This document shows, one piece after another, positions 43,093 to 54,420 of a DNA stretch of 64,000 nt (the stretch's first letter is position 1; every line of letters begins with the position of its first letter). Below the pieces are notes generated by a model. It ran no database searches, had not been told where the DNA came from, and saw only the letters and a list, made by a program, of their open reading frames with translations. The DNA comes from Massospora cicadina (Eukaryota > Entomophthoromycota > Entomophthoromycetes > Entomophthorales > Entomophthoraceae). The stretch spans positions 1-64,000 of the forward strand of contig JAKSZP010004218.1 in NCBI GenBank assembly GCA_022478985.1, written 5' to 3'. A program made the position numbers and the translations under genes.

Positions 43093-44094
43093 ATAATTGA
43101 CCAACCATTATTTCTAACCATTTCTGCCTTTCTCAATGATATTGGCGTAGCAATGGCCCCTTCTTTGCAGCTGAACCAGGTTTTAAAGAAAATTTTCCCT
43201 GTCCATAATAGCCTAGTTCTACTCAAATTATCAAATCCACACCTCACATTTGCCGCGGTTATTGTGCCCATGTCAGTAGGATATGACATTCCGACTTGCA
43301 ACAAGCTTACTCCCCCTATAAACCTAGCGGTTTCCCCTGACCCCACTACCATCTCTTTGATATCACTGGATTCATCCACAACTACCAATAAAGAGAACTT
43401 CGCTTACTTCTTATTACCAATGAAGATCAATGTTGGGTCCCATCACATCTCCTTTGAGGCCATGGTGGATACCAGAGCCATGGGCGATTTTATGAGTGTT
43501 GAACTTGCTCAACAATTGGAAATTGACCTGGATGCAGGCCCTTCAGTGATGGTTTTGTCATCAGCCTCCCAAGCCTCATATCTGGTTCACCGACCAGTTA
43601 CATTCTCAATACACCAGTTCAGCTTCTGCAATCAGTTCTCAGCAATGCCAAACTTGGCGTTCTCAGTTACCTTAGGAGTTGGTTGGTGGCGTTGGCAACA
43701 AGTTAAGATTCATCTAGAGTCAAATATGTTGTCTTTTACCAATGATCAAACTGAGGGAGAATTTCCTTTAGTTAATACTCTCAAGAAAGCCCAAGGTCGT
43801 AGCTCCATAACTTTCCTTGTTTCCCCTTTGGGCCTCCCATCCAATTTTCCTGAAGAATTAATGTGCTACCGGAGTATTTTTGATTCTGAGAAGGTGGATC
43901 GTCTCCTCCCTCACACCAAATTTGACTGTGGATTCCGTATGACAGTGGAGTTGGTGAATATCAACTGCCCGTTGTACCCCTATACAGCGGAGGAGGAGGT
44001 TGCGCCCAACACTTGGTTGGACAATATGTTGAGAAAAGGGTGGTTGTTTAAAGAGACATCGCCAGTTGCGTCTCCCATCATCTTCACTAAATAA
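43084..44094 (+). pseudogene. Chromovirus G2 protease and RT N-terminus
   Basis: 336 open codons. A retropepsin-like domain is centred on EAMVDTRAMGDFMSVELAQQ; the catalytic triplet, normally DTG or DSG, reads D-T-R at 43,468-43,476 (GGA to AGA), so the protease is dead. Then the linker and RT opening: YRSIFDSEKVDRLLPHTKFD (~43,868-43,930) and WLDNMLRKGWLFKETSPVAS (~44,011-44,070). It ends at a TAA (44,092-44,094), where related elements continue into ADGSLRPCMDYRHLNK, which is indeed read just after the stop. The start ATG lies at the repeat boundary and is probably not native. This is the least damaged gypsy coding stretch here. Confidence 0.85.
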
Positions 44095-44760
44095 GCTGAT
44101 GGTTCCCTCCGTCCCTGCATGGACTACAGACATCTAAACAAGGTAACAGTTCACGATCCCTACCCTCTGCCTTTAGAGCAGATGATAAGTCAAGCAATTG
44201 CTAAATCTCATGTGTTCTCCAAGCTGAATCTCATCAATGCCTTTAACCAGATTTGGGTAATGAAAGGGCAAGAATGGTTAACAGTGATCCAGATGAAGCG
44301 AGGCATCTTTCAATTCTGTGTAATGCCTTTGGGCTGAAGAATGCTCCCACTAAATTTCAACGTATGATTGACAGTGTACTGGGAGATCTCCAGTTCACTT
44401 GTGCGGTTGCATATATTGACAACATTCTGGTTCATTCCCCAACTCCCAAACAATATGCTAATAACTTGGAAGCAGTCGTGGCCACCTTGCATAAGTCAGG
44501 CATTTTTGTTAAGCCTTCCAAATGTGAGTTCTATAAAGAGGAAGTTACTTTTCTCAGGAACCTCATCCTTAAAGATGGCTACATGATTCCTCCCAATAAG
44601 TTGGATGCTATCCGAGAATGGCCAACCCTGAAAACCCAGAAACAGTTACAGAGTTTCTTGGGAACCATCATTTTTCGAAAAAAAATTTCCCCAGCCCTTT
44701 CCCAGCTAGCTGCCCCACTCCGCCCCTCACAGGCAAGAACATACTATTTCACTTGATGCC
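44095..44760 (+). pseudogene. Chromovirus G2 reverse transcriptase palm
   Basis: PCMDYRHLNKVTVHDPYPLP, then FSKLNLINAFNQIWVMKGQE (44,119-44,337 frame). A one-base loss near 44,325-44,333 shifts to the 44,253-44,756 frame: GLKNAPTKFQRMIDSVLGDL, then AVAYIDNILVHSPTPKQY. The polymerase box YIDD reads YIDN (44,412-44,423, GAC to AAC), destroying one catalytic aspartate. Then FVKPSKCEFYKEEVTFLRNL. All motifs fall in the normal order. Confidence 0.85.
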
Positions 44761-45118
44761 CAAATGCCAGCAGGCGTTTGAATTGATCAAAGTGGTGTTT
44801 TTATCTCCTGTCTTGAAATACGCACATCCCACCAAGCCATATATCATTGCATGCGATGCCTCCTTGGTGGCAGTGAGTGCAGTGTTACTTCAAAAGCACG
44901 ATGGCCTGGAACATCCAGTCGCCTATTTTTCCCAAAAGTTTACCTCTATGGAGCAGTCTTGGGTCATCTATGATAAGGAGTTGGCAGCTGTAACATGGGC
45001 ATTAAATCATTGGAGGTATCTGTTACAAGGTGCTCAGAATGAGTTAACAGTCCGCACAGATCACCAGGTTCTCTTGTATTTTTGTAAGCACCAGAAATTG
45101 GCACACCAACAGGCATGA
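44618..45118 (+). pseudogene. Chromovirus G2 RNase H
   Basis: After a frameshift near 44,680, 44,618-45,118 reads PKCQQAFELIKVVFLSPVLK, YIIACDASLVAVSAVLLQKH, QSWVIYDKELAAVTWALNHW and RTDHQVLLYFCKHQK. The D (CDAS), E (KELAAV) and D (TDHQ) positions of the LTR-element RNase H are all visible. Ends at a stop at 45,116. Confidence 0.85.
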
Positions 45119-46379
45119 ACCTATTGGGACTTGTGCAGTTCAATTTAAAATATGAATTATAAAAGGTGCAATTAACATACTCCCCAATTTTCTCAGCTGC
45201 AGCCCCACCAACTGTCCCTTGGACCTGGAGGAAGTGGACCTCATTACCATGATTCCTGGTGCTCAACTCCTATTGATTGTTCCCCCAGTTGTCTCTTCCG
45301 TCGCTCTGGCCCCTGACGCCCTGCTAGTCGCTCAGGTCATAGCCAATCAAATGGCCTGCCCTGAGGGTGTGGAGTTGTTTGAGTAATTGTCCTAACAAAA
45401 CCATAAACACTCTCTATACTTCTTGGAGTAGGGTCTCATTTATTTTTGGTCACAGATTTGGGTTCCACCTCCCTTCAGAACTGAGGTATTTCGCGCACAT
45501 CATGATCCCCCTATGGTTGGCCATCTGGGAAATAAGAAATGCATTGACTTAATCAAGCGGACTTACAATTGAGTGGGTTTAACCAAGGAACTTCTTTCCT
45601 GGATCGCCAATTGCGTTACTTGTGATCAGGCTAAGTCAGATCGCTCTGGTAGAAATGGGCTTCTACACCCCTAACAGCAGGCGGAGGGTCCAAGGACATT
45701 GGTGTCTGTGGATTTTATCATTGACCTCCACTATTCTAATGGGTTTACGGTGGTGATGGTGGTGGTGGATCATTTCACTAAATTTTCCCTTTTTATTTCT
45801 TGTACTTCTGCGATTACATTGGAGGAAACCGCTTGCCTCTTTGTGCGCCATGTGTTCTCAATGTTTGGCTTCCCACAGGAGATCATCAGTGACCGTGGTT
45901 CACAGATCACAACGTGGTTCTGGAGCGAACTCATATCTATTCTAAAAATCTTCCCCTGTTGCTCCACAGCGTATCATGCCCAGTCCAAAGGGCAGACTGA
46001 CTGAGTTAACCAAGTCCTTGGACAGTACCTGCGTTGCTATGGTGCATCCGCACAGGACACCTTGGTTAACGACCTTCCCCTTGCTCAATTCACTTATAAC
46101 AATGGGACTCACGCTTCCACAGGGTTTTTCCCTACAAAGTGATGTTGGGTTATAATCTTTCCTTTTTGGTCAGACCCTGCTCGCGGCCCAAGGTCCAAGC
46201 TGCTGCGGATCATGCTGAACATATTAGGTCCACTCAATCCTTAGTTTGGGAACACCTCACCAAGGCTATTGAAGACTATAAGCAGTTTGCGGATTGTAAT
46301 TGACTCCCAGGTCATGACATAATGGTGGGCTCCTATGTTATGCTCAATACACATCATTTATGAATACAAGTCCCCTCCT
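45119..46379 (+). pseudogene. Chromovirus G2 integrase
   Basis: Zinc region ~45,480-45,640: GHLGNKKCIDLIKRTYN, then a stop, then ELLSWIANCVTCDQAKSDRS (HHCC). Catalytic core, open at 45,699-46,004: VSVDFIIDLHYSNGFTVVMV with the first D at 45,711; ISDRGSQITTWFWSELI with the second D at 45,891. The third residue fails: the GQTERVNQ motif reads GQTD followed by TGA (45,999-46,004). Then QYLRCYGASAQDTLVNDLPL and LAQFTYNNGTHAST. Known role: strand transfer of the cDNA into the genome. Inactive. 45,119-45,470 is linker with stops. Confidence 0.85.
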
Positions 46380-47078
46380 ACAAGTTTGTAAGTAAGCGTT
46401 TGGGCCCCCATTTGGTAGAGGATGTTTTGGGTAATGGTGCGTTCTGGTTAAAGCTTCCAGCTCACTGGAAACAGCACCCCATCTTCCATGTCTCCCAGCT
46501 GTCACCCTTTAAGGGCATGGTTCCCACAGAACTTGAGCCAGTCATTATCAAAAATGCGGAAGAGGCTGAAGTGGAGAATCCTGGCATCCCGTAAGTCCCT
46601 TCAGTCCATTCAATATCTCGTGGCTTGGAAAGGGTATCCAGCTTATGAGAACAGTTGGGTCAAGGCTCACAATTGCGCCAACTTTATAAAACTGGTCAAA
46701 GCATTTCATGAATCCCACCCCAAAGCTCCCTGCACCCCCAAAATTGTGACTGTAATGGCGATCAAGTTGCCCAAGGCGCACAAGAATGTGGCCCATGTGC
46801 AGTTTCCCGGTAGCAGTGCCCTTCCTTTGGAAAAAGGAAAGGGTAATGTAAGTCCCAGGGAACATCCCCAAAGCATTGATTGTGCTCTTTTTCCATTTCT
46901 GAGTAAGAAGGTACCAAAGAGGGTGGCTGTACCCCTTGTTACCCAGGGCGACCTCACCCACATGGTAGATGAGCGCTGGGTAAAAGCCCTTTCTCTTCAG
47001 ATCCCTCCCCTAAATGCCCACATTAACCTCTCCCAAACTTGTACGCCTGATCAGGGAAATTTGTTCCAAAATCACTGA
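46380..47078 (+). pseudogene. Chromovirus G2 GPY/F region, chromodomain, C-terminal tail
   Basis: LGPHLVEDVLGNGAFWLKLP and HWKQHPIFHVSQLSPF (46,400-46,510), the GPY/F-like module. A frame change follows, then the chromodomain IQYLVAWKGYPAYENSWVKA, then FIKLVKAFHESHP (46,605-46,720), with the aromatic/WKGY core of chromodomains. Chromodomains steer integration toward modified histones (known for chromoviruses). The tail KLPKAHKNVAHVQF then VPLVTQGDLTHMVDERWVKA ends at a TGA at 47,076-47,078, next to the right direct repeat. The chromodomain is the best evidence for the chromovirus clade. Confidence 0.85.
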
Positions 47079-48002
47079 AATGAAGTCAATCAGTCCAAAA
47101 CGAGTGGAAATGAGCCTGATGATTGGAATCCACATAGTCAAAAAGGAATGAAGATTGAATTATCAGCTGGAATCGCTGATGGTTTTGATTTGGCCAACAC
47201 CATGATTGTCAAAATAACCCCCTCCCAAAATCATTGGGGATGATCCCCGACGTGCAGATAGTAGCACTGGTACCACTGATGAGGGTTCAAAGCTCCCTTC
47301 TGGAAGATTGGGCGTTGCGGCCAATGCAACACTTTTGACTGAATGAATGGCCCAGCGACCAGGCATGGGTGGGTTGGGCATCCAAAACCTGTTCACAACC
47401 AATTGGGACCACCCCTACATGGGGTGGCCTTGGGGGATGACCGCTACTTTTCAGGCCAAACACTGTCACACCAACTGTTGGAAATGCAGTCAAAACTCAG
47501 TTTGGGCGTTTGAGGTCGAACTGACAGTGACTCACCCTTCTGCTGAATTCTTTGATGTCAGTTCCTAGTGAACTTATCTGCCCCATTCCCAAATAATTCG
47601 CCGGTTAGGTCAAACTTGAGGGACCTGATCCTGGCTTGTTTCCTCAACAGTAAACCACTATTTAATCAGTTGCATCGCACTGAGAAAATTGTTGGTCAAT
47701 TTTTCTTCCTAAATTTTTACATTAAAAAACCTTTCCCAAAATTTAGCTTTTTATGTTGGAAAATAAACCTCCTTTTCTGCCAACACTCACACACCCCTCA
47801 GGATTAACAGCCATATTTGTCTGGTATTTTATTATGTGCCTGTATGAGATTCTGGCTTACTGGCAGTTATTGGCGAAACTTTTCTCAAGTTTCATATCCG
47901 TTGTGCCAGCAGCAGTGCCTTTGGCATTCTAGTTTGCCATTTGGGTGCTCTGGCACCTAGGCTGACAGGCTTGTCTAATTCTAATTTGCTGTTTACCTGA
48001 CA
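47075..48002 (+). repeat. ~0.93-kb direct repeat, probable LTR (right)
   Basis: Partner of 42,168-43,092; the offset is 4,907 bp through the core. Begins TGAAATGAAGTCA after the G2 pol stop and ends GTTTACCTGACA, where half-LINE d begins. A ~445-bp core (47,237-47,682 versus 42,330-42,775) differs at only about 4-5 sites by my count, while both flanks differ at about 10%. Confidence 0.7.
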
Positions 48003-49745
48003 GACTGGCTCACCCAGTCATACCAAACCCCTGGGACAATTATTTCCTCCAAAGGATCTTGATACTCACCTCACTTGTACCAAAGTGGTGCCTCATTGCC
48101 CCCTGGTGCACCCCTGAAGCAACATGCGTTTTGGCCTTAGGGTCAATTATGGGAAACTTTTCCCTTACCATAACCAAGCAATTATCAAATTGGCTCAGGC
48201 GTTGATGACACCTACCAGTTTTATTGACTTCCACCTCTATAAGGGGTATTTTGATCTTGGCTTCACCTGTGAAGTTGATGCCACCACTGCGGCAACTGTG
48301 CCCCAGTTTTACAGGATACCCCTCTCTCCACAATTATACCTGGCTCCCAGCAGATACCACTTTAGAGGTTCAGTCTGCTGATTTGCCCACCCACCTTCTC
48401 CCCAGGTGCTCCACCAGGAGCTGATGGAAGGTTTGGCAGCCTATGGCTCCAACCCCATATTACAATTTGTGGTCCCAAATAGGGCCACACGCCTCACTGG
48501 GCTTTGGGCGTATGCCACAATCAGACCTGAATCTAATAAAAATTGCCTTGTTGATTCCCCCTCACGCTGTCATCCCCTCTTCCCCTGACCATCCGTTCTG
48601 GGCCCACGTTGAGAGTGGGCAGACAATCTGTACGTCCTGTTTTGAGTTGGACCACTCAAAACACAAGTGCCCATCCCTAGCTGCTTCTGACATCTCTGAC
48701 TTTTCATCCATTGGCTTCCAATCTGCCGCTACCCTGCGCCAGCTCCAATATGGGGTACAATCCTACCACCCCCACCCCCAAAGTCTGTTGCTGCAGCTGC
48801 GCCTGCAGCCGCCAATCAGAATCCTCCTCGCCCCAGTGCCACAAACGCTCCCTCCAATCAAGCACAGGATTGGACCCCAGTTTGCTCCCATGCGTCCTCC
48901 AATGAGCCAACCAAACCTCAGTAATATGCTGATTCCCCAATTCAATTCATCCAAAATCCTTGGGATTTATTGGCTAAAATTGATGAGTAAAGGAATATTT
49001 TTGAAGACCGCACTATCCAAGTTGAGCACTTTTTGTTTACTGACCATGACGCTATGCTACCCACATTTATATGCCCCCAGCAAAATGTCAAATGTTCCAT
49101 TGTGACCACCAGCTGGCTGTTGAAGCAATGGCTAAGCCAGATTGTCGTCCTCTCTGCAAAGCTGCTGCCAAATCAGTGGCAATGATCGCAGGAGGACTCC
49201 CTCCTTTCATTATCCCCTCCACTGCCAATACTCTCCAAAAAATGGTGACTGAATCTCACAAAACCGCCAATGACACCATCCAGCACATGGCAGTGGTAGT
49301 GCAGAATCCCAAATCTAAGATTACCCACACCAATATCGCCACATTTGTAAAGCTCCTTGATGCACGCATGAAAGCTTAAACAGCTTTATCCAGTTATGTT
49401 GGAACTCTTTTATTCAATCGCTGTCTTCCTGCCACCCCAATCATCAGAAATTTATCTCCACATCCTGCTGATGCCCTGATGCCCCTGCTCTCCACCATAG
49501 CCCATGCCCTGCTTTGGAGTGAAGCAGAGGCTAAGGATGAGCCCCATGATCCCCCCTCCCCTTCTGCCATGATGGGATAAGCAGTTCCCGCTGTCCCAAC
49601 TGGTTGGTTGTGTTTGAGTTTAGTGTGTTGTCTGCTTATTTTGGGTATTTCATTCGTTTTGTTTGGTGAGGATTTATTTGTTAGCTTTTTGAGTTTTGGT
49701 AATGTCTATCCCCTGGTCAGCTTACCTTTGTTAAATAAAAAATTA
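48003..49745 (+). mobile_element. Half-LINE copy d (ORF1-only element, slightly 5'-truncated)
   Basis: Plus-strand copy of the type II subfamily. It starts at GACTGGCTCACCCAGTCA, equivalent to a point ~100-150 bp inside copy b, exactly at the end of the right direct repeat. The 3' end is TATCCCCTGGTCAGCTTACC, then TTTGTTAAATAAAAAATT. Target duplication not clear. It has the best preserved ORF1-like coding sequence of the six copies. Confidence 0.8.
48124..49580 (+). pseudogene. ORF1-like protein of half-LINE d
   Basis: Frames 48,124-48,381 (RFGLRVNYGKLFPYHNQAII; FIDFHLYKGYFDLGFTCEVD), 48,406-48,588 (LHQELMEGLAAYGSNPILQF), 48,443-49,105 (DHPFWAHVESGQTICTSCFE with the intact knuckle CTSCFELDHSKHKC near 48,634-48,675) and 49,071-49,379 (QMFHCDHQLAVEAMAKPDCR, then a helical MVTESHKTANDTIQHMAVVV). 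A C-terminal part continues to a stop near 49,578 (HALLWSEAEAKDEPHDPPSP). Only a few indels break it. The order of domains defines the whole family: N-terminal domain, HQELMxGLxxYG domain, knuckle, variable P/S-rich linker, helical C-terminus. RNA binding is likely (inference from the knuckle). Confidence 0.8.
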
Positions 49746-50989
49746 CAATAAATATGCTTGCCACCCAGGTAAAGAACATTTTATTAGTTTGTCTATAATA
49801 TGATATGTTAGGTGTCTGCCCACCATATTATAATGAAAATCTAGAAAACTACTTTAATTGATCTGTATAGATTCATTAAAACTACCAAATTCCTTATTTA
49901 ATCACTACAGGTATATATAATGTTACATACTATCTATGAAACAAAGATACCAAAAATAACCAAACTGGGTCATCTATTTTATAAATCAGGGGGTAAACCT
50001 AGATAGGATATATACTAATTATGTTATAGATAAAAGCTATATATAAGAAGATAAAAATCGATATCTGAAATTAATGAAAATTGCTAGTTTATTTTAGATG
50101 AGCAGTTTGGAAATGTGGTTTATTTGATAGTTCAATGGGTTCCCTAGTAGCTTGGTGGCTATTAGGGTAATTTGATATGTTCAATGGCTTCATCTAAGTA
50201 GACAGTGATGTAAAGGATTGATAGAATTATTGGTTCTGGATAATTAATTGTCAGTTAAATAAACAATTTGATTGTTCATCTGAAATACCCCACAAATGGT
50301 ATTGTACCATTTATTGGTATCACCAACCACTTATAAAAACCATAAACCTAATAGATTTGATAATTCACCATCTGCTTAGCCAAAACTGTTAAAATAAAAA
50401 ATCAATCAAATAACTACAAAACCGCTTAAAACCATAAAAACTATCATATCAACCAAAAAGCATCAAACTGCTTACTAATATTTTACTAAAAAGAAATTTT
50501 ACATCTGGGTTTAGAATGAGTTAATAGCTAGAGATACATATATATATGATATCCAGATCCCACACACACTGAAAACCAAATCTTTTGGATAAAAGGAACA
50601 ATCTTAGATTTTGTATAGATTCTTATTAGATTCTGTATGACCACTAAAATCTATTATATATTATATATACTTTTAATATATAAACTTCAGGCATTTTTTA
50701 CAGCTATAAAATGTTTACTATGATTAATATAGCCTAATAAAGATTTTCTAAATAAACATTACTCACCAAATGGGAATGTGCTTCTCATAGGTAGCAGATT
50801 CTGCTGTACGTTAAAATGAGTTGCTGGTTTGATGCCAGAATTGTCCTTGTACTCCAGGTCATCAGGCCACAAGTTGTCATATGTAATCCTGTGTATTTAT
50901 TTGTGATAAATTACCAGGGTAAATCTTTCTATTATTATTTAAGATAATCCATAAAAATATAAAAACTAAATTTGTCACTTTTATGGAAA
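49746..50989. other. AT-rich gene-free stretch
   Basis: No recognisable gene or element. Contains simple AT-rich runs (for example 50,541-50,552 and 50,664-50,682). Confidence 0.5.
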
Positions 50990-51000
50990 ATTTAAATTTT

Positions 51001-52909
51001 ATTTAAGGCATGCTGACCAGGGGATGAACTGTACCAATACTCAAAGAGCAAACAAAAAAACTGAAACAAAATGGAATAACAGTAAAAAAACAAAATAAAG
51101 CCTCCAACCAGGCAGGGAGCGGAGGACTGCTAACCCACCATGGCAGATGGGGAGGAAGGGATGGGTGGCACATCCACATGTGCATCAATCACATCAGGGG
51201 GAGCAGCATTGTAGAAGTGGATTGAGGCTAAGAGACAAGATGTTGGGGTGTCAGCATGGTGGGGGTCAAGGTGTAATACAAAAGGATTGAGATCTAAATT
51301 ATCAGCATTGACAAGAGCTTCACTAAATTCTTCCAGATGATGTTCAGCCTGAAGGCGGGCATCAGAAAGTAGGGAAAACTAGAAATATTTTGCCTGATGA
51401 TGATGTTTTTGGGTCAAAGGATGATAGCGAAGCAACATGCATGACATAGTTGGCTGTGGCATCTTCCAATCTGTTAAACTCATCCCAAGCATTTTTGAGG
51501 AAATTAGGGGGGAATAAAACTACAGACAGGCCATTGTGGAATTCTTCTAAAAGACTTTGCAACTGCAATACAAAGTTGATCACAATTGGGGGAGGCCACC
51601 ACCGCTAAGGCAAGCTGATAGTCACTCTGGAAGGGGATAGCATTGGATTTTTGGGCATAACATCTGAGCGGGTTAGATTTGTCAACATATGAAGAAAAAA
51701 TCATCCCAGTCATACCCCTCTGGGGTTTCCTCACCTGATTCATCAGCGTTCTTTTTGATTATTGCACCTGATTTGTCAACCTCATCCAGAAGGGCCCAAA
51801 GATTTTGGGTCAATGGAATTGGGTAGGAAGAATTAGGGTGGGTGGAAGTAGGCTAATGGGGAGCTGGTTGGGGGCGAACAGTGTTCCAATCCTGATTCCA
51901 ATTGGTTGGGGTGAATACAGGTGGGTGAACGTGGCTGGGGGTTGTGGTGGGTGCAGATTTCCAACTCTGGCCCAGAAAGTGAGAGTGATGGGTGAGGGGG
52001 CAACAAACACTATATTTCAATGCCGCTGACAAGGTTTTAGAGACAGTACCATATGAAGCGGCCTGGGGCAGGACTTTTTAGAATGGTCAAAGCCAAAAAA
52101 GAGGGGACAAATATGTTGACCAATTTCAACACAAGCCCAAAAAAATGGTCTGGTGCTTTCTCCACTGCAAGCACATAAGAGGATTTGTAGGGCAATGGCG
52201 GAGTGGTGTGGGGTGATGATGACAATGGCGTGAGGGGCAGCAAGGTACTCTGCACCAGAAGGAATGGTGAAGCCAAGGTTGGGTTGAGAGCCATAAGCCA
52301 TAAGCCCCAACATCAACTGTTAAAAAATAATTTGGGGTGGAAGGTGTGAATGGAGGTTTGCAAATGACACACCAATGTGGTTTCAGAAAGGAGGCAAGTA
52401 TGGATAGTAGGAATTAAGGTACTTTTATAAATCAAAGGAGCTAATGACACTTCTGCAGCATCCTCCTCCATCTGGAAGCCTATTTCAAAATAGCCCTTAA
52501 AAGGGTGGAAATCAATAAAGCCAGCCAGTGCAAAGGCAGCAGAGGCTAGTTTGTAATTGATTTGTCAGCATAAGGAAATAAATGACCATAGTCACCATGA
52601 AGGCAATATCAAATGTTGGATTGAGGAAGGGCGAGAGGATGAGTTTGAGATGGGTGGATGCGCGCAAGGTGGAGCGCTAAGTACCATGAAAGACAAATTG
52701 TACAGAAGGGTTTGGCGAGCTATTTGAGCCTGTTCAAATGCGTTTTCCCGCAGGGTGGAAGATGCTAGGTGGTGGAGCACTGTTCCCCATACTAGGGCAG
52801 CAGGCAGCGAATCTGAGGATATTAATTTGGAAATGGACCTGTCCAGATGGCGTTGGATGAAATTTCTTTTGTAAAAATTCACTCAAAAGTGAGTTTGAGT
52901 GAAAAGAAA
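51001..52909 (-). mobile_element. Half-LINE copy e (ORF1-only element, ~1.91 kb)
   Basis: Subfamily I. The minus-strand 5' end CTTTTCTTTTCACTCAAACT parallels copy c. The 3' end has CATCCCCTGGTCAGCATGCC, then TTAAATAAAA. Possible degenerate target duplication AATTTAAATTTTATT / AGTTTAACTCTTTGC. ORF1-like pieces are at 52,882-52,592, 52,316-52,017, 51,743-51,504 and 51,583-51,362. The knuckle reads CPLFFGFDHSKKSC: the second cysteine is F (TGT to TTT), so zinc binding is lost in this copy. Confidence 0.8.
51362..52882 (-). pseudogene. ORF1-like protein of half-LINE e, broken
   Basis: 52,316-52,017 contains LMAYGSQPNLGFTIPSGAEY, then FFWACVEIGQHICPLFFGFD, the counterpart of the AYG and knuckle regions in copies c and d. 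51,743-51,504 has PFQSDYQLALAVVASPNCDQ, matching FHCDHQLAVEAMAKPDC of copy d. Several frame changes; inactive. Confidence 0.65.
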
Positions 52910-53393
52910 AGTTTAACTCTTTGCTTTGAGTACTATAGAACACTTGGACAGGGGAAAATTATTCTTTAAGCTTTAAATAAGAGTGTGCAAATGGCAAATT
53001 ATAAAAAGAAATTTCCTTTTTGTGGAAAATTATAAGGGAGTTTTTATAACAATTTTTAAGGGTTTTTCAGAGAACAGAATATTCCATAGCTGCCAATGTA
53101 AATCAAGATAAAATTGTTTTTTATCAAATAGTTAAGTTGAAGATTTTCCAGACATTAGTGAATTGATAGTATCTTTTAACACTCTCCTATCCATATCTAT
53201 ATTGTTATAGCTTGAGACAGTTGGTGTTGAAAGTGAGTTAGTTTGGCACTTCAATGAAAATCTAAAAGTTATAGTCTCAATAAGAAAAATTATAATAAAG
53301 TATAGACAGTCCTTTAAAGTGAAGGTGTTTACTATTAGATTGGGTGTTCATGAGTTCATTATGGTAAAGTAGGAAAAGGTTGCCTATTGTAAA
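52910..53393. other. AT-rich flank
   Basis: No gene or element recognised between half-LINE e and the SINE. Confidence 0.5.
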
Positions 53394-53409
53394 GATCTGA
53401 AGGGTTTTT

Positions 53410-53585
53410 TTTAGTACTAGATGGTCCCAACCCAAGGGGGGATTCATCAATGTTAAAATTATTTGAGGTGGGTCGACCTTGGGACAAATATACCACACTG
53501 AGAATGTTTTATAGCCAGTACAGGTTTCAAACTCAAAACCTGCACTAGGGGTGGAAGCAGTTTTACCCGCTTGGCTAACCACCCT
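53410..53585 (-). mobile_element. SINE A full length with Z tail (chimeric 3' end)
   Basis: Flanked by perfect 16-bp repeats GATCTGAAGGGTTTTT (53,394-53,409 and 53,586-53,601). Minus strand: CAGGGTGGTTAGCCAAGCGG with A box TAGCCAAGCGGG (53,577-53,566); B-box-like AGTTTGAAACC (53,533-53,523); body GTACTGGCTATA...GTGTGGTATATTTGT; 3' module CCCAAGGTCGACCCACCT; then AAATAATTTTAAC and the extra Z tail GGGTTGGGACCATCTAGTAC, then TAAAA. Because one target duplication surrounds everything, head, module and Z tail moved as a single unit. Other SINE A copies stop at the module. Confidence 0.9.
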
Positions 53586-53601
53586 GATCTGAAGGGTTTT
53601 T

Positions 53602-54420
53602 AGTTGTCATAATTGGTCTTAATATTGGTAGGCATGGTTCCATACCAGTTCCTTGGCGTCAGATTGTTCAAGCTGGCGGGTTAGTGGAAACTGACTATAA
53701 AGATTCTTAAACATCTGATTGGATTGTAATTCACTCTACACAGTAACTCATATGGCATACAGTTAAATGTTGCGTGGATCATAGTTTGGTATTCCCAGAG
53801 AACAAAGGGTAGGCGTCTAACCATTTTTTAGGGCTGTCCATGACACTCCATTATAGGGCATTCATCAGAGTTTGATATAAATTTTTGATCAAATATTGGC
53901 ACTGAGGGACAAATGCTGCCATCATAAAGTGCCAGGTATGTACTGATCCTGCTATTCCTTAAGTACTTCTTTATTGAAATGGTACCACCATTTGGTCAAG
54001 ATAAGGTGGAGTGGTTTGTAAATGGAAAGTACTCCTCATATAAGAACTGGGCCATGGTGATTGCATTATCTTAGGGAACTGCCTTTATGATGGGCCAATG
54101 GCTGAAGTATTTATAGGTTTCTAAAACTTGCCTGGACCCATTGGTTGCAACTCTTATGGTACCTTGAAGTCGAGGCCCCACATTTCAGAAAGTCTGGACT
54201 TTTCATAGAGTCAGGGGTTTCTGGGCACTTGGTGACTTGGTGAAAACTTGGATAGTGTGGCAAATGACTACATAATAAGTGACAATGGTAAATCATTTGG
54301 CATTACAATATACTACAAAAGGATCCATCCATGTAGCTTGTTCTCTAAATTCTAAGCGTCATTATATGCTTCTTTCATATGCTGCATGTATTGATTCCTT
54401 AGAATTATTTGAGTAACTGA
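53602..54420 (-). pseudogene. Gypsy G4 integrase (second lineage)
   Basis: Minus strand, core region: ETYKYFSHWPIIKAVP, then a stop, then NAITMAQFLYEEYFPF (~54,120-54,020), the YF..WP......A..VA.FLYEE pattern of Ty3/gypsy integrases. Further on LPFVLWEYQTMIHATFNCMP with YELLCRVNYN (~53,800-53,715) matches LP.VLWAYRTT.H..TG..PYELLYG. Acid residues cannot be judged because frames shift. This lineage differs from G1-G3, which lack this signature. Adjacent to the SINE on its 3' side. Confidence 0.75.

Noticed and set aside
43084..44094. 336-codon frame as a host aspartic protease
   Set aside because: Single retropepsin-like domain followed by RT sequence and flanked by repeats; it is gypsy pol, and its catalytic glycine is mutated.
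49746..50989. AT-rich gap as a possible intron-containing host gene
   Set aside because: No exon with recognisable coding character on either strand; splice-like words alone are not evidence.
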